Part shown: positions 44,329 to 55,209 of the stretch, one piece after another | Layout: each line of letters opens with the position of its first letter | How positions within the stretch are numbered: the first letter of the stretch is position 1 | DNA from: Agelas oroides | Lineage: Eukaryota > Porifera > Demospongiae > Agelasida > Agelasidae | DNA length: 64,000 nt | Direction: 5' to 3' | Assembly (NCBI GenBank): GCA_949130485.1 | Contig: OX422201.1 | Coordinates: forward strand, 872,516-936,515 | Notes under the pieces: generated by a model | The model's database searches: none | What the model was told of the DNA's origin: nothing | What the model saw: the letters and a program-made list of their open reading frames with translations, nothing else | Made by a program: the position numbers and the translations under genes

Positions 44329-44502
44329 AAACAAATCAGGTGATGTAATGAATCATGTGATGAATGACGTAATGTGTTTTGTAAAGGTCTCGCGGTTATA
44401 AAAGTGCGAAGTGGTGAACAACTGTCAAACAAAAAGAAGGTGCACTCGTTTTACATTTATACTCTAGAGCGCGACTCATAATTCGTTTTGAGGGAGACTG
44501 TC

Positions 44503-45213
44503 ATGGCCTACCACGAAGCAGGAAGATATGACAGGTGGGGTGGAGGAGGCGGCAGATTCAATCCCCGTGATCCCTATGGCGGGAGAGGCTACAGTAATCC
44601 CTATGGCCCATCATCGGAGTACGACCACGACTATCGTGGCCGTGATATGACTCAGGGTGATGAGTATGACAGAAGAATCCAGGCTGCTCACAGGAGAATG
44701 GAGGAAAGCTCAGCCAACTCCCTGCGAACCTTAAACGAGTGTGTAGATATGGGAAGTGACACCACAGTAGAGCTGGAGCGGCAAGCAGAGGTGATGGACC
44801 AAGTTGAGAGGCGTCTGGATGAAATGGATGTTGACTTGGAGAAGAGTAAGAAAAACATGAGGGTCATCCGATCTCCCTTTGGTGGTATTGCTAACTATTT
44901 TGCAAGGAGGAAGCCGGTTAGTGAAATAACAGACCCAAAAGTACCATCATCTCACACCAGAAGTAAGGCTGTCAGCTCAAAACCACAGCCACCACCTCAG
45001 CAAAGACAGCATGCCAGCACAGGAAATTCGATAGTGGACTCTAACCTAGATGAGATGGAAAAGGCACTCCACACACTGAAGGGAATCAGTGAGCTCATAA
45101 ACTACCAACTGGATGACTCAGACGCCCAGATTGATAGGGTTGGTGTAAAGGTAGACAGGGAGAATGCAAAGCTTGGTAAGATCACCTCTGACATCAAGAG
45201 AGAACTGCGGTGA
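44503..45213 (+). CDS. SNAP29: Synaptosomal-associated protein 29-like SNARE, intronless
   Basis: A single exon of 236 aa from ATG at 44503 (the frame is open five codons upstream, but without an ATG). A Gly/Tyr/Arg-rich head is followed by a Qb SNARE helix (about residues 45-120, ending IRSPFGGIANYFARRK, which mirrors the SNAP29 linker SVFGGLVNYF) and a Qc SNARE helix (about 170-236, from IVDSNLDEMEKALHTLKGIS). There is no cysteine cluster in the linker, as expected for SNAP29 and unlike SNAP25. It acts in membrane fusion, including autophagosome-lysosome fusion in animals. The usual NPF motif near the N-terminus is not seen; NPY/NPR motifs occur instead. Lack of introns, among intron-rich neighbours, could mean an old retrocopy. 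It converges with ARL16, 202 bp away. Confidence 0.88.
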   Translation: MAYHEAGRYDRWGGGGGRFNPRDPYGGRGYSNPYGPSSEYDHDYRGRDMTQGDEYDRRIQAAHRRMEESSANSLRTLNECVDMGSDTTVELERQAEVMDQVERRLDEMDVDLEKSKKNMRVIRSPFGGIANYFARRKPVSEITDPKVPSSHTRSKAVSSKPQPPPQQRQHASTGNSIVDSNLDEMEKALHTLKGISELINYQLDDSDAQIDRVGVKVDRENAKLGKITSDIKRELR

Positions 45214-45415
45214 TTATGATCTCCCCCTCTGTTCTTGATTATAGGACTGTGCACAGTTTGCTTATTGTCATCTGTTGTATTGTTGTGTGAACACATGCAT
45301 TCCCAAATGAAACTGAAAATGTAGTGATTTACTATATCACTCTGGATGTTACCAACAATGCATGCACCAAGTGGCACACATGAGCACAGAGCTCTACACA
45401 GTAGACCCCTTGTAA

Positions 45416-46027
45416 TCAGTGCCTTTGCCTTTGAAGCTGTCTTGTGCTTTCACTGATCCACAGTAGAATTTCATCCACTCCTTCGTTTGTCACACAACTG
45501 CCATGAACAACTGTAATCGTTTGTGTGGCACACTTTATCATTTCATCAATTCGCATTATTGACTTGAGTTCCACCAAACTCATGCTAAAATGGCTCTCGG
45601 TCTTGTTGAAGAAAAGCAATAACGGCTTGTCTTTCAAAGCATCGGCTGAAAGCACTTCAACCAGCAGCACAGTTGCTGCAGAAATCTGTGTAAGGTTACT
45701 TGTGTCGATAACATATACTACCATTTGGCAGCTGGCATAGGCAGAGCTCCACACAGGCGCCATGCTTCCACCGTACTCCTTCAGGACACAAACCAGGCTC
45801 TTTCCTAGGGTTAGCTCTTCAACATTAGTCCCTACAGTGGGAATAGTCGGCAGCACAGCTGGAGAGGTGGGCGTGTCCCCTGGCTCCCCACCACCACCGG
45901 CTGCCTTAGAGCTTCCCTTTGACAGCTTCTTGTTGCTCAGCAGTTGCAGTTTCTTCAGTAACATGGTCTTCCCAGTCCCCTCGGGACCTAGGAACAGGCA
46001 CTGACAACCACCGCTCCTTCCCGCCAT
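45416..46027 (-). CDS. ARL16: ADP-ribosylation factor-like 16, intronless
   Basis: One exon, 203 aa from the ATG at 46027 giving MAGRSGGCQCLFLGPEGTGKT; an in-frame ATG at 46045 would add six residues. P-loop GPEGTGKT near residues 13-20, then a Gly/Pro-rich insertion, PTVGTNVEEL, the switch II region LKEYGGSMAPVWSSAY, YVIDTSNLTQISAA and FNKTES in place of NKxD. These features, in particular GTN and the YGG-MAP-WSS block, match ARL16 rather than typical ARFs. There is no N-terminal myristoylation glycine in the usual ARF context. ARL16 is reported to affect ciliary and Golgi traffic in mammals. It lies 162 bp downstream of PNLDC1 on the same strand. Confidence 0.86.
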   Translation of the reverse strand: MAGRSGGCQCLFLGPEGTGKTMLLKKLQLLSNKKLSKGSSKAAGGGGEPGDTPTSPAVLPTIPTVGTNVEELTLGKSLVCVLKEYGGSMAPVWSSAYASCQMVVYVIDTSNLTQISAATVLLVEVLSADALKDKPLLLFFNKTESHFSMSLVELKSIMRIDEMIKCATQTITVVHGSCVTNEGVDEILLWISESTRQLQRQRH

Positions 46028-46189
46028 AATAACATGCGCGCGCATCGTGCGCGTGACAGGTGACCTTGACTCGCAGACCATGCAAACAATAGCCGGGGAA
46101 AAATTCCGTCGAGTGACTGCAATTTTAATATTTAGTCATACAGAGTACATAAGTATAATTATCTACTTTATATGCAATAGAGACCATAT

Positions 46190-49100
46190 TCATGCTTTTT
46201 TGATAAATCTGAGGAGAATTATGGTGGACAGACCGAGTCCCAACCCTAGAGCTCCAAGGGACATGCGCCTGCAGAATAAAAAAAAAGAACCAAGTCCAGG
46301 AAAGTATGTTATGCTCTCATGCGACCATACATATAATCAGCTTACCAGAGCAAATTTCCTGTGGGTGAATCCAGAATCCAGTAGTACTTTCGGATTCTAA
46401 GATGAGTAACTTCTGAAAGAATCTGATGAGCTCTGAGAAAATGCAACGATCGATTTTGTAAAAAAAATTGCAGCTTAAATGGATCCGATTGTACACTTTC
46501 GTAGAAATCTTGTCTGAAATTTATAAGCCTCTTTTCATAATGGATTAAAATCTTGTGGAGATGCACAAATGTATGTGCATGGTGGTCACAAACCTCTTCC
46601 TGGAAGCTAGGACAACCAGGGCAGTGTGAGGGGAGGAGAAGCGCACATCCATGGACATAAAGTCCCCCAAGTGATCTTGTAGCTATGCACATTCAGAAAT
46701 AGACATTTAATCAACTCACAGAACCTGCAACATGTGCTCATCAAAGACTAGTACCATTTGCAAAGAGACTGGTTCCCCACGACATCTAGAGGTGACAACC
46801 AACCACTCTGAACGCACTGGAGAAGGGTCAGGTCCACACAGATCCTACAGGGAAGTAATCATGGCTGGCTATAGTTGTTCATCATGAAACATTCTCTCTC
46901 GATTAATTGACATACGATGAAATGGATGGGTCCTTTTATAAGGTTGATTCTGTTACTATACGGCTCCATGAGGTTGAAGTACTGTTTCAAGCTCACTGGG
47001 TGGGCCTGTGAAGATCTACACAGAGACAAGAGAGAGAGAGAGAGGCAGCTGCTCTGTGAACTAGAGACTGGCAGTGTAATTGATGTCATGTTTATCAACT
47101 TTCTTGTCAATACGCCTTCCCTTTCCCTTTCTTCAGATGCCAATACATCCATGTTGCTATAGCAACTCTTATTGTCACTGCAGCTATTGTTAACTTACTT
47201 GACACCCTTCATAGCAACCAAGTGCGCAATTCGAAGAAACACTGCAAGTAAACAAAATATCCTCCACAGTACACACATGCACAGACACAATATCCTCCAT
47301 AGTACACACATGCACAGACACAATATCCTCCACAGTACACACATGCACAGACACAATATCCTCCATAGTACACACATGCACAGACACAATATAGCACTAC
47401 ATTAACTTACCAAAACCAACACAGAATGCATCAAAGCCAGCCTCATGAAAACTCTTGTGCGAGCCTGTGCAATATTTCACATGCACAGTAGCCTCATTCC
47501 TAGGCTCCCACAGATGCAGCCCATCCCTAGCTGGGTGGAAGGCTGGGAACAAGACATGCTCACCGTACTTCTGTGACTCCTCTGAATGGCAAATGTCTGG
47601 AGTACAGAGCACGTAGAAGGTGCCCCTGTGACTGCAAAAGAAGAACATTCCATCCAACGTCTTCCAATAGGTACAACAGTTAAACTTGAAAATTGCCACA
47701 TACCTTCCTAGAGCTTCATAGAGTTCAATCAAACTTGAAAACTGTAGCAGGTTGCTCTCTGCAAGGCGCTGCAGATTGACAAACACAGAGCCATCAAGTA
47801 CCAGGTAAGACACATTCTGAAGTGATTTTGATAAATCTATCCCACAAGTCAATTCTGGGATATCAACTGAAACGAGATACGAGACTATGTACAGCCATGT
47901 GCAAGTGTATCTGGTACTGGCTACATGAGAAAACCTGAGTGAGTGCTCCAAATAGTTTGACATGATTGTGCTTTTCTGACCAAGTTCTAGATCAGCTATG
48001 GCCAAGACACTTCTATCACACAATACTCAACATTCGTAACTATTGTGACTCGAAGCCTTCAAGTCACAATAGTTACAAATTTAGAGTAATTCAGAAAGTG
48101 ATTGTTATAGCTCTTGCTACAAACTATACTCATACCCTTCTGAGTCCGTGGCATATATTTTTAGTGTCTATGATGACCGGGAAAAGATGATGAAGTTTCT
48201 TCTTGAAGTCAGTCAAGTGTTCTAAGGTGTGCATGTATGTGTATGCATGGTGTGCATGTACATGCATGAACAATCAACGAGTCACCCACTGCGCAGGATG
48301 CATGCAAATAATAAAGCACAGTCAGAATGTAAGCAAGATACCCCGGACCTTTGCCTTCATCCTTACAGCACAGTGATAGGCAAAAATAGAGGAGAAAGGC
48401 TTGAGAGATATTATCAAGCATGCCCTGGAACATGAAGCAGACGCTTTCTGCTTTACAAATGGTCTGGATTCCAGCACTTGGGGATCATTTGAACTCTGCC
48501 CTAGCTTTGACATCATTCATGTGATTAAAACACCCAAGGCTTTCCCCTGCATTTCTGATCAAAACCGAGGAGTGAGGACAGAAAATACGCAGAAAGTTTG
48601 TACCTGGAAGTGGCTCATGGAATTTCTCATACATGAGCGCTACATCATTCAGCATGTTGTGTCCCAGCAATGGCTGATGACATTTGGGGAAAGAACCAGA
48701 ATGCTCACACAGAACCATCAAACTCTAGCACAACCAACTTTATGTGCTCTTTGGATGGCATGAAAGACTCGAGTGAATCCCAGTGCCTCCTGGTACTCTC
48801 TAAATCGGGAAAAAAACTGTTAATATAGTGAAAGTGAATTTCTACACAGCACTAATCAATGGCATCTCACTTTTCACCCAGTGTTCCTTCTGCGAGTAAT
48901 TCTTCTCCCTACGAACATTGCAAAACACATTATTACCAGCACTGGGTGTGCATGCACTGGACTTGTGTGGTAACTATACATTGTACCTGCTTGTTATTGA
49001 GGTAGGGTATGCCTTCATAAAAGAGCTAAAAGATAGAGCACATGATTTGGTTGTAAGTCAGCTTCTTTTTACAGTATGTGTACAAGGCTTAATTTTCATG

Positions 49101-50212
49101 TTGCTTGGCCAACCAACATCTGGCCTAGCCTCATTCCCAGGTTCCATGCACGAGAGCCTGGGAATGAGGCTAGATCTGTCCCAACTGGTACCTTGTTGAA
49201 ATCAAAATTGTGTTCACAAAGGAACTCAGCATTGGAAGCCTGCACAGTGGCAAGTAGAAGAGGGAAAATACAAGCCTAGGATTATAAGGGAAGGAACTAG
49301 AGGGTTATGAGAGAAGATACCAGCATGCAAAGGAGGAAGAAGGTAATAATCATGAACTAGGGAAGAATCTGGTCATCACATACCTGTATTTTAACCCTGC
49401 AGTCCAAGTGTCCTTGAGGTCTTGGAAACAAATGGAAGGAGAATGTGTGGGCAACATACCTAAAGTGAATAATATAACCTGTTACCTAGGCAACATACCT
49501 GGAAGTGCAGAAATAAACTGGGAGATTATGCACGGTTAATAATTAGGATTGCAGACTGTTGCGGCATTAATTGTTCTATGGAGCAGCTTAACACAAGCCA
49601 ACTCCACAGGACCAACAGGGCTAGGGTAGGGACTGTAGTTTAGAGCATGGCCTTCTGTGAAATAGTCACCACCATGCAATGCCATCATTACTTGTTGGCC
49701 TCGGGGTCTTTGATGAAGGCAGACAATCCTGCCAAGGTAAGAGAAACTCTTTGATGAACACGATCAATTTCGGTACCTTAACAACTGTACACATAAAGTA
49801 GCTTACCAAACTGACAGATGATAAAAGTCTGAGCAAATCTCCTCAACTTCTGATACCTCTCTTCTTTTGTATCAAAAAAGCTAAATGTAGAATCAGTATG
49901 TATTATGTCAATTTCAATGTAGCGTATTAAAATCTATCTACCAGCCTTGGCTCATCTGAGGGAGAGGCAGCTAAACCAGTGAATTCTGTATCAACAGCTG
50001 CAGAGTAGTAAAGGAAAGTATCAATCACTTTATTGTGCAAGTCCTGGATTTGCACTAGTGCATGCAGATGGCATTTACACCTCCCTCCTTTCTCCAAAGA
50101 TTTACAGAATCCCTGACCCTCCCTCCACCTAACCCAGGAAGTCGCTTCTGCTGATGCACTCCTCGATAAGGGGAAGGAGAACAGGGAAATTGCTTCGAAC
50201 TACTTCTGCCAT
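46190..50212 (-). CDS. PNLDC1: PNLDC1/PARN-family DEDDh 3' exonuclease with C-terminal membrane anchor
   Basis: Nineteen exons: 50212-50134, 49997-49942 or 49946, 49880-49807, 49728-49692, 49459-49384, 49239-49192, 49025-48987, 48908-48871, 48799-48739, 48673-48604, 48221-48136, 47768-47704, 47625-47564, 47464-47411, 47241-47199, 47015-46916, 46844-46755, 46599-46346 and 46268-46190 (about 468 aa). Catalytic residues are in place: VDTEF (D29, E31), PVIIDTK (D210), FHEAGFDAF (H269, D274); GHNMLND at 172-178 is also typical. EANKYVAH, KPLLGHNM and a final hydrophobic helix (LGALGLGLGLSTIILL) favour PNLDC1, the piRNA 3' trimmer anchored to mitochondria, over PARN. The roughly 100-residue R3H-like insert of vertebrate PNLDC1/PARN seems absent. 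The intron after exon 2 keeps frame only with a GC donor. Head to head with the XNDC1-like gene. Confidence 0.84.
47255..47395. repeat. 33-bp tandem repeat, about 4 copies, in PNLDC1 intron
   Basis: The unit ACAATATCCTCCACAGTACA followed by CACATGCACAGAC alternates between CCACAG and CCATAG. Just upstream of a splice acceptor on minus. Confidence 0.9.
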
Positions 50213-50381
50213 AGCATCACACGTGGGTCAAAATATCCCGGGAAAGACAGACCAATCAAAATGCAGTCTTGACGTCACCAAAATAGCGCGCGAAAGATCG
50301 AAAGGTTAAGGCGCCAGCGCTAGAAGCGTGTACGTACATGCAGAGTCAAGGCTGAACGTCCCGGGATCGTGCGTGCTATAA
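50213..50381. promoter_or_regulatory. Bidirectional intergenic region PNLDC1/XNDC1-like
   Basis: 169 bp between divergent start codons, with CpG-rich motifs (GCGCGCG at 50286, CGCGAAAG). A TATAAA at 50377 touches the plus-strand ATG and is unlikely to be functional. Shared promoter inferred. Confidence 0.55.
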
Positions 50382-53300
50382 ATGGCTCCAGTTCCGCTGA
50401 AAAGGATCCTATCTATTTCATCAGAGGTTAGATCAAGAGCTCCAAGTGTGGATAAAATATGTTGGCCTAGTGTATGAAAATTATGCAAATTATGTCACGA
50501 TTGGATATGCCTTTTCATGAAGCATGAGCTGCAAGCTGTTAGTGTTTACCTACCATCATGTGTATGTTATCTGTAGCTGAATCAAGATTCCCCAAAGCTA
50601 GCCTCGTTCCAGGCCTTCCAACCGTCCAGTTTTGATTGCTTACACCATCAAAGAATGGGAAGGCAGTAAATACTTTGTCCTATGCTCCCATATTTATCAC
50701 ATTCCAGGATCCTCAGAACCCTGCCAGCAGCTTGTTGTCATGTGCTGGGCGGAAATGGCTATGTGCCACCGACAACAAGTCCAGGAGGGCAGAAGTCGTG
50801 CTCGAGCTTTCAAAGAGGACAAGAATTGCAAGCATTGCACTAGGTAGGTCTGTAATGGCCTCGTACCCCAGGCCATGTGGGCTGGGTGTGACACTACTGT
50901 CACCAAACAAACTGCATCTCTTTCACCTAGGTAACTTTGGGTCGGCATTTGTCGAGGTGTTTGTTAGTGACTCTGCCAGCCTGGACTCGGAGGAGTACAT
51001 CACCCTCCTTCCCCAGTCCACCCTGATGACAGTCCCAGACTCAAGGAGAGGGAAGAACAAGACGAGGTCTGTCACGTACGGTAGGGAGAAGCTGTCTAGC
51101 GCTGCAGCCACCAGGAAGTGGAACCGAGTTAAGATCAAGTGCAGGCAGCCGTACAATCTCTCTGATCAGTTTGGACTTCAGTTTGTCGCCTTCTTTTCAG
51201 ACGTTAGTGATTCATCGTCCCACACTCTCATCACCTCTCCACACACTCCACGGCTTCTCTCCCCTCCTACACCCTCCACACCCAAACTCGAATCACATCC
51301 TTCCTCCACCGACGACACACCAGAATCAGAGAACTTGTATGCAAGGCAGAGAAAGCGACTACCAACCCGCCCCACCTTCAAATCACCCATGGCTTCTAAC
51401 ACCAAGGGTGACCAAGTCGCTAAAACTTTGACACCAAAGAGGCCTCTGAAAAACCACGGTAACGATGATAATGAAGATTTTGAGTTTTCCGGCATTGAGA
51501 AGCAGTCGAGACTCTTTCAAAATGCCCTGAGGGGAAATCCTTCCAATCCTTCCTCCGAAAAAGCCAACCCAATTTTGGAGAAGATCATGTCTGAACGGGA
51601 GAAGTATAAGTCCAGCAGGCACAGTGGTGAATCAGCAACGTGTGACACATACCAGCGACGGAAGTTGCTGAAGAAGGAGCTCCCAAAGGCAGAGGCAAAC
51701 ACAGATTTCGCAGCCAGCTACGACGAGTCCAAGTCCAAACATGCAGAAGTTGCTGTTGCCATGAGCAAGTTCTATGCAAATGGTAAGACTGTATAATTGT
51801 GAGGCAAGTATTGGATATACCGTATAGCTATAAATTTTCGAGGATTTAAATTTTCGCGGATAGCCCCTCGACAAACTTTTTGCGATTTAATTTTCGAAGA
51901 TGGCGTACATACGTATGGTTTGTCCCGTCTGAGGGTAATTTTCGACGGTAAAATTTTCGAAGTTTGATGCGAATCCGCGAAAACTGCGAAAATTTTAGTC
52001 CTTGAAAATTTCTAGCTATATGGTACTACCTCTATGAGGAGTATAAACACAGATATACTCCGCTAGATGGTTTACCCGAGGTGCAGCCGAGGGTAAACCG
52101 TCTAGTAGAGTATATCTGTGTTTATACTCCTCGTAGTGGTAATTTGTACATATTGAGACAGTAAACTACCATTCAATTTTATGTAAACTATTCTGGTACA
52201 ACATGTATACTAATAGAGGAAAGTGAAAAGCCAGGAGTCACCAGGAATCAAACCCAGAGTCCCTGGTTTGAGCTGCCAGTGCTCTGACCATTGAGCCAAT
52301 GGTTGCCAGGCGACCACTAGACCTCCCAATCCTCTACACTGGGCATATACTGCACAGGTGGTACTAAATACTCCAGTTGCGACACCCAACAGCCACCTGT
52401 ACTGTTTATGTAGAGTAGCCCCATTCCCAGACCCCCCAAGCTTTCTTGGAGCGAGTCTAGGAATGAGACTATATATAGCCTCATTCCCAGGCCACATGGG
52501 AGGAGAAAAATGTAGCGTGAGAATGAGGCTTGACTGTATACTGTTATGTACTCTTAATACAGAGGATTGAGAACTGGCAGCTCAAGTCAGGGATACCCTT
52601 GGTTTGATTACCATGACGTCAGCTACCTAAAATTCATTGGAAGAAAGCTACTATCCGTTGTTTTTCTTTTTTCATCTGTTCTCTCAGACAATAAGTACGA
52701 GATTGGCCAAAAACCGGAGAACACCTGGGGGTGGGGCAGAGGTCAGAAAAAGGGGAGGAAGAGGAACAGTGGCTCCCACAAAGAGAGAGAGGGCTGGAAG
52801 GACCTAGGGGGGTGGTTGAACAAGCGCAAGAAGATAAACGGCATGATTGACCAGTGCTGGGCCATCTTGGACAAAGCTGGGGCTGGGAGTGATGGCTGTA
52901 TTTCAGAACCACCAGACGGACACACAGAGGTGTGTTGTATCTCCGTATTCATGCAAAGAAAAGTGCCCAGAGTTCATTCAACCGGCCCAATTCCCAGACC
53001 TTTCCTATCCTCGTTCCCAGGCCACTCCCAGATTTTATCTCCATACCTGGAATCAAGGAATACTGTTCCTTACTGTTGTCATAATCTCATTCTCCACCCA
53101 AATTTTTTGTCCTCGGTCATTGGACAAGATCTGGGCAGCAGAGGCCCAAGAATGAGAAACGAAGCTAAATCTCCTTGCTAAACTACGTACCACCCTGCTG
53201 GTGATGTTTACATAGCTCCCTCCCTCCCTTCCCTCCCCTCCTTTCCTCCCTCTCTCACCTCCCTCCCCCCTCCCTTCCATCCTCCCCTCTTTCTCTCCCT

Positions 53301-53652
53301 ACCATTGCTAAACTACGTACCGCCCTGCTGGTGATGTTTACATAGCGTGAGATTATACCAAACAATGCACACATACACCATTCAGGTGACGACAGAGGAG
53401 GAAGCTTACAGTGATACTGACTTGTGTGACTGTAGTGATGACAGTGATACAACTGTCATATATGACTATGATGGTATCGATGGTGCCACCTCTGGGGACG
53501 GTGTTGTGCGAGGGAGAGACGAGCCGGTGTTTGTGGAGTGTCCACTGTGTGAGCAGCTCTTTCCTGAGTATGCAATAGAAGTACACGCCAGTAGCTGTGG
53601 AGATGAACCCAACAGCGTTTCTTGTAGCAACATTCCAATCATAGTGGACTAA
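50382..53652 (+). CDS. XNDC1: XRCC1 N-terminal-domain protein (XNDC1-like) with C-terminal UBZ-type zinc finger
   Basis: Five exons: 50382-50426, 50708-50843, 50931-51782, 52688-52929 and 53386-53652 (513 aa). The start MAPVPLKRILSISSEDPQNP followed by RRAEVVLELSKRTRIASIAL, FGSAFVEVFVSDSASLDSEE and YITLLPQSTLMTVPDSRRGK matches the XRCC1 N-terminal beta-sandwich (about residues 1-148), nearer to XNDC1 than to XRCC1 as I remember them; no BRCT domain follows. In XRCC1 this domain binds DNA polymerase beta. Next come a Ser/Pro/Thr-rich linker, a Trp/Lys/Arg-rich exon and an acidic segment ending in VECPLCEQLFPEYAIEVHAS, a C-x2-C...H-x3-C ubiquitin-binding UBZ-like finger (about 477-496). A role in DNA repair with ubiquitin reading is inferred. 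It could instead be a lineage-specific XRCC1 derivative. Confidence 0.78.
51818..52025. mobile_element. TIR element, TACCGTATAGCTATAAATTT family, copy 1
   Basis: The ends TACCGTATAGCTATAAATTT and (minus) TACCATATAGCTAGAAATTT are inverted; AAATTTTCG motifs fill the interior. 208 bp, no ORF. The same family occurs at 59086-59319. Lies in the XNDC1-like intron. Confidence 0.72.
52034..52135. repeat. Near-perfect hairpin in XNDC1-like intron
   Basis: Arms GAGGAGTATAAACACAGATA plus TACTC and GATGGTTTACCC are inverted with few mismatches around a 13-bp loop (GAGGTGCAGCCGA). Total about 100 bp. Confidence 0.82.
52215..52415 (-). mobile_element. tRNA-derived SINE
   Basis: On minus, TGGCTCAATGGTCAGAGCAC fits a pol III A box and GGGTTTGATTCC a B box about 30 bp downstream, followed by a SINE-like body with GGTGGTACTAAATACTCCAG shared with 8185-8345. 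A further plus-strand fragment (GGTTTGATTACC) lies at 52575-52615. Confidence 0.7.
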
Positions 53653-55209
53653 ACGATGTCATGTTCTTTCTCTGCATGCCACAATATTGTCCTTGTTCCC
53701 AGCCTACTCAACTGCAAAATGAATCTTGCTCATTTTGCAGGGGTAGCCTGGGAACGAGACTACTAAAGATCTCAAACCGACTGTAGTTTAATGTTTCAGG
53801 GTTCAAGTCCAGTACAGGGGTAGCCTGGGAACAAGACTACTAAAGATCTCAAACCGACTGTAGTTTAATGTTTCAGGGTTCAAGTCCTGTACTATGGAGA
53901 AAGAAAGGATTGATGTTGACATCAAGCCAGGAGTCGAACCTGGGTCTTCAGGGTTAAACTGTTTATATGGACATATGTACCATCTAGCCTCGTCCCCAGG
54001 CCCCACCCAAAACTCGGGAAAGGGGCCTGCAAAAATTCCCGTATGTGCTGTGTCAGCAGTCTTCGTTTGGAGTAGAGGAATCACGTTCATCCATTACCAA
54101 TTACTAAATTCTTGACACGTGAAAGTAGTAGACTCGTTCCAAGACCATTTGAAAATGGGAACGAGGCAAGCAAACTTTTCATAAACCTCGGATTTCAGAA
54201 ACTTAGAGCGTAGTTACGCTTGCTAGGCTACTACTCTTGCCTCAGGATTTGTCTGTAGTCGCTCTGTAGCAAGATCTGTTCATCTACTCTGTAGTGCCAG
54301 AGGAGGTCGGACATGGTTGAACTTTACTAATTAAAATGGCTGAGGTCACACTAATTGATTTTTCGTATCTCAACAGACTAGCTCTCTTGACTTTCACTGA
54401 GGTGGGCCCCAGTTTTCAAATCAGGATTCAAGGCTGGATCCAGTCATAGAAAAAGCTAAAAAAACTTTCTGCCTTGCAATATCTATAGTGTGACCTCAGT
54501 TGTTTTAATTAGCAAAGGTCAACCATGTCCGACCTCCTCTGCTGTAGTGCCATCGTCAACAGTAGCTGGCTACCACGTGATCACGTAAGGCATGTAATTG
54601 TTACATAATATGCTGACTCAGCACATACGAGAAAGTTTGCAAGTGACACCAGGCCCCTTTCCCGATTTTTGGGTGGGGCCTGGGGACGAGGCTATGTACC
54701 ATCTATTGTATGCATGAGCATCTGACCAGCGTGCAGAATACCCGTGTTCCAATCCTGGCTGGATCTTTTTTCTTCAACAATTATGTAATGAAAACACCTT
54801 TTCAGGAGTAAACAATCATAAGTTCTTTGGTAGCCATGCTAATTAGTACATATTTACAGTGGAACCCCTCTTAAAGGACACCTCTGAAATAAAGACACCA
54901 GGACACTTGACTGAGTCCCAACTTTATATAAATACTCTCTCCCCCTGAAATAAGGACACCTCATTAATCAGGACAATTATTTTGGTCCCAAGGGTGTCCA
55001 CCATTCTGTAGGTTCTTGGCTAGCCTTGAATGGCAGAATACACAGGGAGAAAGAGAGAAAGAAAAATAGTCTATAATATAGTGATCACAATGACTTAAAA
55101 ATATATGCTGTTGCATACCAAGTTGATTATGGCAGAACACACTAACAATATCTTCGTGTGTGGATGTGTGAATGTTGAGTTTTATTATATGGTGATGGAG
55201 GGACGTCCT
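53653..55209. other. Convergent intergenic region XNDC1-like/RAB
   Basis: No gene seen. Contains two tandem copies of a segment with CTAAAGATCTCAAACCGACT and TTTCAGGGTTCAAGTCC (B-box-like, 53764-53890), palindromic-family pieces with GGGCCTGGGGACGAGG ends (about 53985-54170, 54650-54700), and the 244-bp TIR element at 54298-54541. A minus-strand AATAAA lies at 55186-55181. Confidence 0.5.
54298..54541. mobile_element. CAGAGGAGGT-ended element with 9-bp target duplication, copy 1
   Basis: The ends CAGAGGAGGTCGGACATGGT and (minus) CAGAGGAGGTCGGACATGGT are identical for at least 20 bp, and inverted similarity continues to TGACCTCAG/CTGAGGTCA. The flanks CTGTAGTGC at 54289-54297 and 54542-54550 are identical. 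244 bp, non-autonomous. A 9-bp duplication is typical of Mutator-like elements. Confidence 0.86.

Larger units (their letters stand above)
41806..44502. other. Gene-poor region between GOSR1 and SNAP29
   Basis: About 2.7 kb without a confident gene. It holds a possible receptor-domain fragment (42636-43220), a palindromic-family copy (about 43890-43966) with CGGCGAGAAACG core, and an inverted repeat just upstream of SNAP29. A weak minus-strand exon pair near 43839-43697 was rejected. Confidence 0.5.

Noticed and set aside
53764..53890. Possible tRNA gene from TTTCAGGGTTCAAGTCC
   Set aside because: The B-box-like part occurs in two tandem copies, but I could not draw a cloverleaf with acceptor stem and anticodon arm. 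A SINE remnant is more likely.
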